A stretch of DNA of 64,000 nucleotides from Malus domestica (GCF_042453785.1 NC_091673.1:6593001-6657000); one strand, 5' to 3'; shown: positions 34,429-48,000, numbered from the stretch's first letter. Numbers and translations: made by a program. Notes: a model not told the origin generated them from the letters alone.

Positions 34429-36016
34429 TATAGGCCCGGAATTAGTCTTCAATAGATAGATATTGCGATAAAGGAGGAGCAGCGGAGGGATGTGTTTTAG
34501 TTTTGCTCAAACTACAGGTACTTGTGCTCATTTTTCGCTTTCATCACTTGGTTATCAACTTATCATGCATCCGCTTGAATCTTTAATCCGAATGTTATAT
34601 GTTATACGTGAGTTGTGATACACATGTCGCCATTATCTTGTAGGAGGTGGTTGCGCGGTATGAATTTGGAGTTGCAGAAGTGGAGATTTGGGAGCTGGCC
34701 TGATGGGTTAAGAGTTGGATTGGTATTGCTGTGCTTTGAAAAAAAGTTGTTTATACTGTGCTGTGATAATAAGTGGTTGTGAAATAAAGCTGTAGAGTGT
34801 TTAGTAAATTTTTTTGTAAAAATGCTTTTGAAAAAAAAATAGCATTATAATGTTTGGTAAACTTTTATGTAAAACTGATGTGAACAAAAGTCGGTTTTTC
34901 AAAGTTGGGTTTTGCAGCTTCTTTGTTTTTAGTTTTTTTTTCACCCAAAACTGTGAAAAAAAAGTTGAAGCTGAATGTTTACCAAACACAAAAAAGTTCC
35001 CAGCTTTTTTCATACCAGCTTTTTTTTTAATCATCTCAATCCCAAACTACTACTAAGTCTGTTAGGTACATCAGATCTGCACTTTTTAGGCAAAGAATGA
35101 ATTGATCGCGTATCTGTTACAAAAACCATTTTGTTAACGGACTAACGGAAATCATGCCTATGCTTGTCACGGTTTGATCTTCACCGATTCTTCCCCTAAC
35201 TAACAAATTAACGGTTTAACTTATTAAAGCTATTGTTTTACTTAAAAAAATAAAAAATCATTTTTATTAATTAATATGAGTAATTACTAATTAATTTTTA
35301 CTTGTAAGCACAGAACGAACCAGCATTTGTAAGAGAGTTCAATAAATATCGAAAGTTTTTGTTTGTTTTGCCTGTAAATATATGACATGTATTATTTATG
35401 CATACACGCTTTCTATAATAAGGATGTCCGTAGCTTTCTCAAGTTATGGTCAAGCTAATCCCATGATGGATTTAAACGAGCGCGACGTCTATATTTAGGT
35501 CTTCATTCATGGGCCATCCTGCAAAAAATCATCCAAATCCAAAACTAATGCGTCATTTAAAACGACCAAAAAGGCACAATTCTCTAGATAAAGTTGAAAT
35601 GAAAATGTAGATAATCAAAAGCTAACAAATATTGACTTGGGCAAATTTGGCACGAATAGTCCTTGAAAGAGTTTAAAAGCTGAATGGTTCCGATCGTTGA
35701 ATTACACTACGAAAATCCATAACTTAAGAAAGTATATGCTAGAACCACTTTGTACGTTATAAACAGTTATTCGTTCTTGCCTATCCCTAGAGCTACATTC
35801 TGGCTGACGGACCGAACCAATTTATTGTTATCGAAGTTCCAAAGTTGGCTACCATATCTGCTAAAAAGGTGAAAAAATCTTCGCCGCATCCGGATTCTCA
35901 AGTGCTTTAATGTTCTCTACGCCTGATTCAACCCCGTCGTAGGAAGAAAGGGTGGGGCAAAAACATAACAAAAACCAAAGAGAAGGCACTTTCTAGCTAG
36001 TGCTTCGAAGTTACTC
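34429..36016. other. intergenic between convergent genes
   Basis: 3' flanks of the TrpD-like gene and the PRPP synthetase. About 34800-35045 is an AT-rich MITE-like patch with an 11-bp inverted pair GTTTGGTAAAC (34852) and GTTTACCAAAC (34977), but its ends could not be set. Nothing else recognised. Confidence 0.45.
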
Positions 36017-38104
36017 TTACATTTGCAGAGTAGTCGCTATGGACCCAGCAAGGCTAAGAACTTCAAACGGCGGATTGTTCTTCACATCTTTCACAGTCAG
36101 TGGACACGAGTCCGTAATCCAGAAGTAGGTCAGCCCATGCTCGGGGTGCCCTGGTTGGGAAGAGAAGGAAGGAATGCACAAGGGAATTAGAAATTGTACT
36201 TGGAGAGTCTCAGACAAGTTAGCACCATATAGTGGTAAGTAGAGCATGTAATACCTCCGTAATCACTTTGAAAGCGTTCCCATGATCGATTAGGAAAGAT
36301 CCCGTGTGTTACGTAAGCACTGATTTTTGCTGCTCCATGGGCGGCCAAAACTTTCTAAAACAAGATGAGAACGTAATATGGAATTTCAGATTAACTTTAT
36401 GAGGCAGTAGGTAAGAAGTTTGCTCAGGATCTGGATACCTGGCATTCGATCAAGGTACCACCAGACTGAACCAAATCATCAACAATCACAACATGTCGTC
36501 CTCTAGGGTCTCCCTCTTTAATACGTACGATTCGTTGGTCACCTTCCCGAACTTTAGCACAGACAATCTGCATTCAAGTTTTTGAAGGTTAGGCAGTCGG
36601 CGAGAAACATAAATTAAAACAAGCCGTCACGCAGAAAATGTAAGGCCCATGAAAATGTCAGCGAAGGAGATGGCACAACATTAGTTGAACGAACGCTGTT
36701 TAGCTTTACCTTATACACAAGACTATAAGCTTTCAGATGAATAACTATGAGGAGTATTGCACATGCATCAATGATCAGATCCTTTAAGTCATAATAACCA
36801 GAATAAACGCGACGAAAATAAGACAATTATCATATATATGCTTCAACTAAACATACACACACGCGCACAGGAAATATATACTCCTTGTTATTAGGAAAAG
36901 GAAAGCATAGCGTACTGTTGGGAAATGATGCAGCTGCTTATGAAATCGTTTCCATGCACCATCATCAGGAAAAGCAATGGATATCTGAATTGTGAAGAAA
37001 TTCATCACACAATGTCAGAAATAAGAAATGTTTTGAATAATTAATCCTTGTCGCCATCTACGATTCTAGGACTCAACAGATGGGGAGGAGAAACACAGTT
37101 TACATTGTCGGAATCAGGGAGCTGCTGAAGCCTATTTTTGAGCAAAGGGATCCCGCTCTCAAAGCACGGTAAGACATTATCTCCAAAGTAAAACCGCTCC
37201 TAAACACGCAACAAACAATCAAAACAACACGGTCAGAAATCATTGCACATTGCTCATTACTAAGAGAAGACAATTTTGTATACTAAATGTGGTATAGAAA
37301 AACCTGCAAGGCATGGATATCATAGATGACTAAACTAGTAGGGCCTCCCATCGAAATGGGAATGTTCGACAATGCCCTGGCGAGCGTGAAAGCAGTGGCG
37401 ACATCTCCCTCATCCTCCATACGCTCTGAAGTCCCCGTCGGAAAAAATGGAAGCACCAGAGTGAATGAGGAGATGAACAACTTGGGCAATGCATAAATCA
37501 CAGATAACTGCTCGAAAATGACCGACGGGGAGCTAAACGAGGCCAGAAACGCCACATGATGCCCTCGAATTCCTTGAGCATTGGGTATGAAAATGTTGGG
37601 GAACCCATCATCAAATTTCCTAAAAGAATCCAAAATTTACAAAATTGAAGCAACAGAAACAAATCCCGCAAACGAAAGTTAAATTCTTGGAGGCAAAATG
37701 CCCAATTGCCACGCTTGCAGTCGGAGCTCTCACCTCCACGTGATACTGCGGAGCACGATGGAGTCCGACTGGGCGGCGACGTTCTGGGCGAGGGCTTTGG
37801 TCTCGGCGCAGTAGAAAAGGCAAACATTCTTCGCCTTCTTCCCTGCCGAATCGGAGGCCATTGACAATTGGGCTTCGGAAGCATCGCGGAAGACGTGAAC
37901 CGGAGAGTCCCGCTCGATGGTCAGGTTGTGCGGGTGGCCGAAGCTCTTGTTGTCGCACCTGATGATGTTGCTGCTGTACTGCTTCTTCTTCGTAAAGGTG
38001 GAGGCTTTGATATGGAAAGCGGCGGAGGAAGGAATGGGACATTTGGGCCCGGGTGGGAAGGCAGGGTTTTGGAAGGAAGACGGGAGGCCTCGAGTGGCCG
38101 CCAT
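36017..38104 (-). CDS. PRS3: ribose-phosphate pyrophosphokinase (PRPP synthetase), PRS3/PRS4 type
   Basis: Seven exons on the minus strand: 37734-38104, 37304-37619, 37104-37199, 36916-36984, 36439-36567, 36255-36354, 36017-36150, giving 404 aa. A Ser/Pro-rich extension of about 80 residues ([20 protein letters not shown] onward) precedes the core at [20 protein letters not shown] and resembles a plastid transit peptide. Core signatures: [34 protein letters not shown], and the PRPP-binding loop [19 protein letters not shown]. It ends [16 protein letters not shown]. The enzyme makes PRPP from ribose 5-phosphate and ATP for nucleotide, His and Trp synthesis. Plant class II forms do not need phosphate. 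The assignment to PRS3 rests on the extension; an in-frame ATG ([12 protein letters not shown]) could give a PRS4-like cytosolic form. Confidence 0.92.
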
Positions 38105-39034
38105 GTAGCGGTCACTGGTGTGCTTGTAGAGTGCCGAGCTCCTCGGCTCTGTGTCTGCGTGTTTTCGACGGGAATAGAAAGCAAATTTTGAGGGACTTGG
38201 ATTGTCTCCCTCCCCATTCTATGCCCTCCCATGCCCTCATATATTCTGTATCATGTGATCACGGTTAAGTCACGTTAATATTTTATGTTATTTTTTTATA
38301 AAAATAATAAAATATTAAGTAAGAATATAAAATATTAACGTGGCTTAACCGTGATCACAGAAATAAGAGAGCATATGAAGGGTATAAGATGAGAAGGTTA
38401 GACAATCCAAATCCAATTTTGAGACTTATTTCAAGGTTGGAATTAGTCTAAATGTCCGAAAATGTCATTTACATTGCGCATAAACAAAAATAAGAGAAAA
38501 TTGTAGAAATGGTTATTCAATTTAAATCCAATTGAAATAATGGTCTTTCAACTAAAAATCTATTATTATTGATTTTTTAACTCTTTAAAATGTGTAGTTA
38601 TGATTATTTTCGTCAACCTCGTCAGAATTATGTCCTTTTCGTCAGCCCTGTCAGAATTATGTCAAAATAAGTCATGTTGGAATGATCATTGCTATAATGG
38701 AGTTTGAGGGACTCTCTAGTCATCCATCATGGGTATGCTCTGACTCATTTTTCGCTTAACTTCGGAGTTCATATGGAACCCGAAGTTAGTGAGTTCTCAA
38801 AAAACCTTGTGTTAATAGAGATGAGCATGTATATAAAGTATAGAAGATCTATTCCCCTGAACGATGTAGCATCTAACAATAAAAATGATCATAACTACGT
38901 ATTTTAATGAGTTAATTACAGATTTTTAATTAAAGAATCATTACACTAATTAGGTTAAAATAAGCTACATCGGCTTTTGGCTTTACCCCACTCCACATTT
39001 AACAAACCAGAAGCAGAAAAACCTCGAAAGAAAC
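38105..39034. other. divergent promoter region of PRPP synthetase and fucosyltransferase genes
   Basis: About 930 bp between two divergent start codons. It contains a Mutator-type MITE (38193-38414) 90 bp from the PRPP synthetase ATG. The rest is AT-rich without clear motifs. Confidence 0.55.
38193..38414. mobile_element. Mutator-type MITE, copy 2
   Basis: 222 bp palindrome, with left end GGACTTGGATTGTCTCCC and right end GACAATCCAAATCC. It is flanked by the 9-bp duplication AATTTTGAG (38184-38192 and 38415-38423). Same family as 30180-30399. Confidence 0.9.
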
Positions 39035-42000
39035 ATGACTTACAGTCCGAAACGAGCCATGGCGGAGCTCAGGCACTCCATCTCGATGGGGGCTCGAGCC
39101 ACTTCTTCTCCAATGAAGCGCGACGAGGACTCCTCCCCTTTCATCTCCGACACTCAGCCCCAAGACGACGACGACGGCCGCGGTCGCCCCCCCTTCAAAG
39201 ATCGCGACCGTCCCTTCCTCTCCTATTTCCAATCCATCTGCCCCTCCATTTCCGACGACTCCAACAGCTCCAGGATCTCACTCTTCATTGTCATCGCCGT
39301 CGCAATCCTCGGCCTGGTCTCGATTCTGGCGATCGTGAAACGAGTGGTATGGCTTCTTTGTGCTTTTTCCTGTTCGGATTTCTGGTGTTTGACAATTGGG
39401 ATAAGATAATCTTGCTTAGAGCTGTGCAATTCGATGTTTTTCAATTAGTTTGTTTGGCTTTCTGTTGCAGAATGCTCCTTACTTGTGTAAAAAAGATGGA
39501 ATTACTCTTCACTGTCCTCATGTAAGTTGGGGAAAGCTGTTTGCTTGGTCAATATTGGAATTTCTGTGATGTAATTGTGAGATTGTTGAACTTAAATTTA
39601 CATTTCTAGGTCAAGGAAACCCCTTCGCTGTGGGAGAATCCGTATTCAGCAACCACATCTTGGAAGCCCTGTGCCGAGCGCCGCCTTGGTGGGATTTCAG
39701 GTGAGCTGAGCTCTTGTTTTGTTGTTGACTTGATGCACTGGATCTGTGATCTTCTTTAATACTATGTCTAGTTCTACCGTTCTAAATTTAGAATCTTTCT
39801 GGCATTGTGCAGATCTTCCACCTGAAAACGAAACAACTGGGTACATATTTATTCACGCTGAAGGTGGTCTAAATCAGCAAAGAATTGCGGTACGTTCTTG
39901 CTCCGTCATGTTGTTTATCTGTTCAAGAAATTTCTTTCTCCTAATTTCTTGCAATGGCATATGATCTCTTCTTAGCCAACGCCTTCTTTAAGAAGAGAGA
40001 AGAACATGTGATCACCTACAAGAGTGGGTCGTCAAAAACACAAATAGATTTTCTTCTAATGAGGAAAGGGGATCGTATAACTTGTAAGGATTGCAAAGTT
40101 ATACCAGGAGAGAGCGTGGCTAATCAACATCGCTTGTTGGTGATGGATGTACATATCAAAAGAGTAAGACAAAAGAACAAGACTTGGAAGTGCCCAAGGA
40201 CTAGATGGTGGAATCTAAAAGAAGAAAAACAAGCAATTTTCAAAGAGAAGGTAATCACCCAATGTGTATGGGATAGAGAGGGGGAAGCTAGCCAAATGTG
40301 GGATTCCATGGCTAGTTGTATCCGAAAAGTAGCAAAAGAGGTATTAGGAGAGTCCAAGGGCTTTGCCCCACACCAAAAGGAATCTTGGTGGTGGAATGAG
40401 GAGGTACAAACGAAGGTGAAGGCTAAGAAGGAATGTTGTAAAGCCTTATACAAGGAGAGGACCGATGAAAATGGTGAAAGGTATAGAAAAGCGAAGCAAG
40501 AGGCGAAGAAAGCTGTCAGAGAAGCTAAGTTAGCGGCTTACGACGATATGTATAAACGACTAGATACCAAAGGAGGAGAGTTGGATATCTATAAACTATC
40601 TAGAGCAAGGGAAAAGAAGACAAGGGACCTAAACCAAGTGAGGTGCATCAAGGATGAGGATGGAAAGGTTCTTGCTACAGAGAACGCGGTTAAAGACAGA
40701 TGGAGAGGTTATTTTCATAATCTTTTCAATGAAGGACATGAAATGAGTGCTTCTTTAGGGGAGTTGAGTAACTCAGAAGAGTGTAGAAACTACTCTTTTT
40801 ATCGTCGAATCCGGAAGGAAGAAGTGGTTGTAGCTTTGAAGAAGATGAAGCATAAAAAAGCAATAGGCCCAGACGATATACCAATCGAAGTGTGGAAACT
40901 TTTGGGAGAGACAGGTATAACATGGCTCACTGACCTTTTCAATAGGATTTTGAAAACGAAGAAGATGCCAAATGAGTGGCGAACGAGCACTTTGGTGCCT
41001 ATCTACAAGAATAAGGGCGACGTACAAAATTGCATGAACTATAGGGGTATTAAGCTAATGAGTCATACAATGAAGCTCTGGGAGAGAGTCATTGAGCATA
41101 GATTGAGGCAAGAGACACGGGTTTCGGACAACCAATTCGGGTTCATGCCAGGGCGCTCAACCATGGAGGCAATCTATCTCTTACGAAGATTGATGGAAAG
41201 ATATAGAGATGGGAAAAAGGATTTACACATGGTCTTTATAGATTTGGAAAAAGCGTATGATAGGGTCCCAAGAGACATTCTTTGGAGGATTTTAGAGAAG
41301 AAAGGAGTACGAGTAGCATATATCCAAGCTATAAAGGATATGTACGAATGAGCAAAGACTGCAGTAAGAACTCATGAAGGACAAACCGAAAGCTTTCCCA
41401 TAACTGTAGGATTACATCAAGGCTCATCCTTAAGTCCTTACCTTTTTGCGTTGGTAATGGATGAGTTAACAGGACATATTCAAGATGATATTCCTTGGTG
41501 TATGCTTTTCGCAGACGATATAGTGTTGATAGATGAAACTCAGGAAGGGGTAAATGCAAAGCTTAACCTTTGGAGAGAAGTGTTGGAATCTAAAGGTCTT
41601 CGCCTAAGCCGATCAAAGACAGAATATATGGAGTGCAAGTTCAGTGCAAATGGAGACCAAAACGAGTTAGGGGTGAGGATCGGAGATCAAGAAATACCAA
41701 AGAGCGACCGTTTTCGTTACCTAGGATCTATCTTGCAAAAGAACGGAGAATTAGATGGAGATCTAAACCATAGAATACAAGCTGGATGGATGAAGTGGAA
41801 GAGTGCATCCGGCGTGTTGTGTGACCGCCGTATGCCACTGAAGCTCAAGGGAAAATTTTATAGGACGGCAATAAGGCCGGCGATGCTGTATGGCACAGAA
41901 TGTTGGGCGGTGAAACATCAACACGTACACAAAATGGGTGTAGCGGAGATGAGGATGCTTCGTTGGATGTGTGGGCACACGAGAAAGGATAAGATTAGGA

Positions 42001-45000
42001 ATGAGGATATCCGGGGTAAAGTAGGAGTAGCCGAAATTGAAGGAAAGATGAGAGAAAATCGGTTACGGTGGTTTGGACATGTGCAAAGAAGGCCTACTGA
42101 CGCTCTGATTAGAAGATGCGACTATGGGACAGAGGTTCAGGGCCGAAGGGGTAGAGGAAGACCTAGGAAAACTTTGGAAGAGACTCTAAGAAAAGACTTA
42201 GAGTACTTGGATCTAACGAAGGACATGACACAGGATCGAGCACAATGGCGTTCTAAGATTCATATAGCCGATCCCACTCAGTGACTTGGATTTTCCAAGT
42301 CTCCAACCGAGAAGTTTTCCTCACTCGGGAAATTAAGGGAACACTACCCCAACCTACATGCTCCACTCAGAAAGCTTCAACATACAAGCTTCAACAAAAG
42401 AAAATTCAAAGAACTTAGCGAAGAAGGCTTTGGTGTATTTAACACAATACGTTGAAATGAAGGAAAGCTTATTTATTGATATCCCCGATAAGCTACAAAT
42501 ATGTACATATACATGAGTCAAAATAAACACACAAGAGGGAGCCTTCACAAAGGTTGCTTAGGAGAAGTCTCAGCAGTTGGTAGAGCCCCAGAAAGAGAAG
42601 GCACCGGAGGGGGATCATTTGGAGCCTTAGTACTGGACAGAACCCTAGAAGGAGGAGGCATCAGAGGTTGATCATTTGGAGCTTCATTACGCGGTACAGC
42701 CCCAGAAGACGAAGGCAATAAATGCCTTTGGAACAAACCCACAAATCTCTGATGATCAAGTAAAACCTGACCATCAGTTTCCTTCATCTGGTCAAGCTTC
42801 CTCTTCATGTTTGTAGCATAGTCATGTGCGAGCCGGTGCAACTGTTTATTCTCATGCTTGAGCCCTCTAATCTCCTGTTTGAGACTCATCACTTCAGCCG
42901 CCAATGATTCAACTTGGCGGGTTCGAGCAAATAGGCGTTGGGCCATATTACACACAGAACCTGCACACTGAACACTGAGAGCCAGCGAATCCTTAACAGC
43001 TAACTCATCAGACCGTTTGGAAAGTAGTCTGTTATCTTTGGGAGTGAGAAGGTTCCTGGCCACCACCGCAGCGGTCATATCATTCTTCATCACGGAATCC
43101 CCAACGGTAAGAGGACCAGTAGGGGAGACGAAGGATGGGCGCCATATGTTGTCTGGAGAAGGCGGGGCTGCCTCTTCAACAAGGTTCAAGTCAAAACGAC
43201 GGTCGGAGGGGCCAGACATTTTCAAAGGTGTTGAAGAGAGAAGAGGTCGGACAAATCAAGATCTTAGAAGTGCAAGAATGAAGCTTCTACTGGTGGAGAT
43301 TCAAGTGTGCTTTAGAACTTAATGTCAGCCCCTATAAAAATCTGCACTCGACGGAGCTTCAGAAATCGAAGAGGCGCCTGCTCAGAAATCGAAGAGGCGT
43401 TTGCTTTCTCAAAAGCTGAGCTGCTTAGAGATCACGAGGGTTGATCTCAGAAATCGAAGAGCCTTTTGCTTTCTCAAAAGTTGGGCTACTCAAAGACCAC
43501 GAAGGCCGATCTCAGAAATCGAAGAGGCGCTCGCTTTCTCAAAAGCTGGGCTCCCCAGAGACCAGGAGGGCCGATCTCAGAAATCGAAGAGGCACCTACT
43601 TTTCCAGCCTTGTCAGCACCTGTCACACGCACACTCAGCTTTGCGGAAATTATGGGCATTCTGTCGAAGACTTCTGGGGAAGTAGAAAACACATGAATCT
43701 TACTGTTCAATCACCCACTTCCCACACGCAACAATAGCTCATGGGTACCACAGATAACTTTGCCAAAGTTCTCTGCCAAAGTTGAGCACGTGAAGCTTGC
43801 AGCTCCCACTACATCGCTCTGACCAAGAAGGGTAAAAGAATAGCAAAGAAACAGCACTAACAAAGTTTAGACCCATAAATTTTGAAGGTCTAGCTACCAT
43901 ATTATTACCCACAAGGGTAAAGGAACAATACCACTGCTGGATAATTAGAAAGTCCCTGTGTGTCAACCTCTGTGCCTCGTGGCAAGGTAGACTAGCAAAC
44001 ATGCCCAATCTTTACTCACATTCGAGAAAACACTCCCAATAAGATTGCTTGCTCCAAAATCGAAGAGGCACCGTCCTCCGAATCTCGAGAGCCAGACTCC
44101 CAACATGACTACTTTATTAAAAATCGAAGAGAGGGTAAAGGAACAGTACCATTGCTGGATAATTGGAAAGTCCCTGTGTGTCAACCTCTGTGCTTCGTGG
44201 CAAGGTAGACTAGCAAACATGCCCAACCTTTACTCACATTCGAGAAAACACTCCCAACAAGATTGCTTGCTCCAAAATCGAAGAGGCACCGCCTTCCGAA
44301 TCTCGAGAGCCAGACTCCCAACATGATTACTTTCTCAAAAATCGAAGAGACACTGCTCCCCGGATCTTCGAGAGCCAGACCCCCAGCATGATTGCTTTCT
44401 CAAAAATGGATGAGGCATCGTTCTCCGAATCAATCGAAGAGGCGCTCGCTTTCTCAAAAGCTGGGCTGCTCAGAGACCACGAGGGCCGATCTCAGAAATC
44501 GAAGAGGCACCTACTTTTCTAGCCTTGTCAGCACCTGTCACACGCACACTCAGCTTTGCAGAAATTATGGGCATTCTGTCGAAGATTTCTGGTGAAGTAG
44601 AAAGCACATGAATCTTACTGTTCAATTACCCACTTCCCACACGCAACAATAGCTCATGGGTACCATTGCTGGATAATTGGAAAGTCCCTGTGTGTCAACC
44701 TCTGTGCTTCGTGGCAAGGTAGACTAGCAAACATGCCCAACCTTTACTCAAATTCGAGACAACACTCCCAACAAGATTGCTTGCTCCAAAATCGAAGAGG
44801 CACCGCCCTCCGAATCTCGAGAGCCAGACTCCCAACATGATTACTTCCTCAAAAATCGAAGAGACACTGCTCTCCGAATCTCGAGAGCCAGACCCCCAGC
44901 ATGATTGCTTTTTCAAAAATCGAAGAGGCATCGTTCTCCGAATCTCGAGAGCCAGATACCACAGACCACTTTTTCAAAGTGCTCTGACAGAGTTAAAACA

Positions 45001-48000
45001 TGTGAAACTGACAGCTCCCACTACCGTGCTATGACCAAGCAGGGTAAAGGAATAGCATTACTACTTGTTGTTAGGGAGACGCCTATATATGTCGACCTCC
45101 ATCCCCAACGGACAGGCAGACCTGCAAAAATGCTCAACCCTTCATCATATCTGAGAGGGCACTCCCAACGAAGCCTTTCGAAATATTCAGCTTTCTTTCC
45201 CCCCGATAATACCTCTGCAAACAAGCTATACTAGAGCAAGAATATCTCATATCATCAGGGTTAAAAGCAAGAGTATCCCATATCATGCTTTTTCCCTGTC
45301 TTTTCCTTTGGCCTTGTTTTTACCTGCAAGACAAGGAGAAAGAGAGCAATCAGTCAGCACTTGGAATCAAGCTTCCAGCCAGGAACTGACTGCCTGGAAC
45401 CCCTTACCTGATTACTTACCTGGCATTGCTCTCGAGTACTCATCTTCAACATCTTATGTTTCCAGGGAAGATTCCGCATCTACTTGAGGAACAGATAGGG
45501 CAAGTGCGAAGGATACAAGGAAGCATGTGGAGACAAGCGTAACAGCACACGTGCCGATACATCCATTACTCTGTCAAAAGCAAAAGTATCCCATATCAGC
45601 AGGGTCGAACGTACTCTAGATTTGATGGACTTGTTTTGACCCTCAAATTCTTCAGTCGGCCTTATACTCTGGAGGAAACCAGAAAACCCTCCAGCTCAGT
45701 TCAAGAATAAGCCTGTGGAAAGTTACTTCTTCAAAAGCAAAAGTATCTCATATCATCTCTTCTCATTTTTCTTCTCTTTATCCTTCATGCTGTTGCAAGA
45801 TGGGGAGAAGGTGAACAATCAGTCGGAGCTCTGATTGCTTACCTTGTCTGTCACCTCTTTCAGCAGACCCCCTAGCTCGGCGACTTGGGGGACTCCTACT
45901 ACATGGTTTGTATCGCGCTTGACCAAGCCTGAAACTACAAGTAAGCTTCAAGTGAAATTGATACATTACCTTGTGCATCTCCACCAGTTAAAGATACCAC
46001 CCCTAGATGGAGGAAAAGTACTTCCAGAGAAGATGCCACATCTACCTATGAGACAGATAAGGCAAGTCAAGACGACACCACACTCCGATACTTAGAAGTT
46101 TCGTGATTACGAGATCATTCTCCCACAATATTTCCTAATGTCATTTGTACTAAATCATTCACTTGTACTCACTAAAGGAGAGCTTGAACCTATGTACTTG
46201 TGTAAACCCTTCACAATTAATGAGAACTCTTCTATTCCGTGGACGTAGCCAATCTGGGTGAACCACGTACATCTTGTGTTTGCTTTCCTATCTCTATCCA
46301 TTTATATACTTATCCACACTAATGACCGGAGCAATCTAGCGAAGATCACAAAAAGCGACCGTTTTCGCTACCTAGGATCTATCTTGCAAGAGAACGGAGA
46401 ATTAGATGGAAATCTCAACCATAGAATACGAGCTGGATGGATGAAGTGTAAGAGCGCATCCGGCGTGTTGTGTGACCGTCGTAGGCCACTTAAGCTCAAG
46501 GGAAAATTTTATAGGACGGCAATAAGGTCAGCGATGTTGTATGGCACAGAATGTTGGGCGGTGAAGCATCAACACGTACACAAAATGGGTGTAGCGAAGA
46601 TGAGGATGCTTCGTTGGATGTGTGGGCACACGAGAAAGGATAAGATTGGGAATGAGGATATCCGAGGTAAAGTAGGAGTAGCCGAAATTGTAGGAAAGAT
46701 GAGAGAAAATCGGCTCCGGTGATTTGGACATGTGCAAAGAAGGCCGACTGACACTCCGGTTCGAAGATGTGACTACGGGACAGAGGTTCAGGGCCGAAGG
46801 GGTAGAGGAAGATCTAGGAAAACTTTGGAAGATCTAAGAAAAGACTTAGAGTACTTGGATCTAACGGATGACATGACACAAAACCGAGCGCAATGGCGTT
46901 CTAGGATTCATATAGCCGACCCCACTTAGTGGGAAAAGGCTTTGTTGTTGTTGTTGTTGTTGTTGTGAGTATGAAGTGAATGAGAACTTAGAGAAAATGG
47001 AAGAAAACAATTTTAGAATTTTATGGAGAGTTTTTTCAGGAGCTCCTGAGCATTGGTTGTAATTTTAAGTGATGGCCACAGACTGTTACCAATTAGTCAC
47101 AAGTAATTAGCTGTAATAGTTCATCTTGTACAACTTCAACCATATTATGTTTTCCTGCTTGGTGTCCACCTGGATGGATGCCTGACTAAGGCAACAGCTT
47201 GTCTGCTGATGCAACAATGCAGTCGTTTTGTTGTGTTTGTGTGTTAGCTTGTCGCTCTTTCATTGGGTTTAAGCTCATTACATTTTCTCTGCTGTTGTTG
47301 TCGTCATAAGGGCTTGACTGATCTTTTATATGACATTGTAGCTTGGCTGAATTTCTTTGTTCAAACACAAAATTGTTCACTCATATACTTTTTCAACCCC
47401 GTATTTTCCATTACTTTTCTATGGTGTACGAAAAGCAATTGTTCCATTAAATTATAATGGTGGAGATTTGCACTATTCTGATTGCTTATTTGCATATTAG
47501 TTTGAGATATGGTTCTGTAAGTTTATTTGTATTACTCTTTTAGAAAGTTAAAGCCAGATGATTCTGCCTTATCTTTGTATGTGAACTGTAATGTATATCT
47601 TTTCCATGCAGATATGCAATGCAGTAGCTGTGGCTAAAATAATGAATGCCACCCTTATTTTGCCTGTGCTGAAGCAGGACCAGATTTGGAAAGACCAAAC
47701 GTGAGATTTTGCCTCTATTTTTATACACACTGTCATAATAGTGTAAAGTCGTAAAACCAGTATATAAGTATATACACGATTAAACAACAGGAAAATACCA
47801 TTTTTATGTTAATGGTCTCTGTTACAAATCTTGAAGAACTGTAATCTTATTGCTTTCATGCTTTTTAAAGATCTTTTGGAAATATCCCTATTTGAAGTTG
47901 CTTCATAAGATATTGTTTTGGGATCTCTTATGCTTCCAATTTGATTTGAGTATGACAATGTCTGCAGGAAGTTTGAAGATATCTTTGATGTTGACCATTT

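Larger units (their letters stand above)
42284..46351. mobile_element. large LTR-retrotransposon-derived segment (LARD-like)
   Basis: About 4 kb lying between two stretches of LINE sequence. Its left part (GTGACTTGGATT, CCAACCGAGAAG) and right part (TTAATGAGAACTC, GTGAACCACGTACATCTTG, GACCGGAGCAATC) match the two parts of the fragment at 19903-20586, but it has some 3.4 kb more between them. That extra part holds a minus-strand coiled-coil reading frame and a large set of tandem repeats. No gag-pol is visible. Neither edge looks like a clean LTR end, and both meet the LINE at short shared words. A fossil of a large-LTR or non-autonomous family; class beyond that uncertain. Confidence 0.6.

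Noticed and set aside
34800-35045. Possible MITE with GTTTGGTAAAC inverted words
   Set aside because: Very A/T-rich, ends not definable, no target duplication; mentioned only in the spacer entry.
43320-45000. CRISPR-like repeat-spacer look of the regular repeats
   Set aside because: Units are contiguous and diverged, with no unique spacers, in a plant LTR-derived element.
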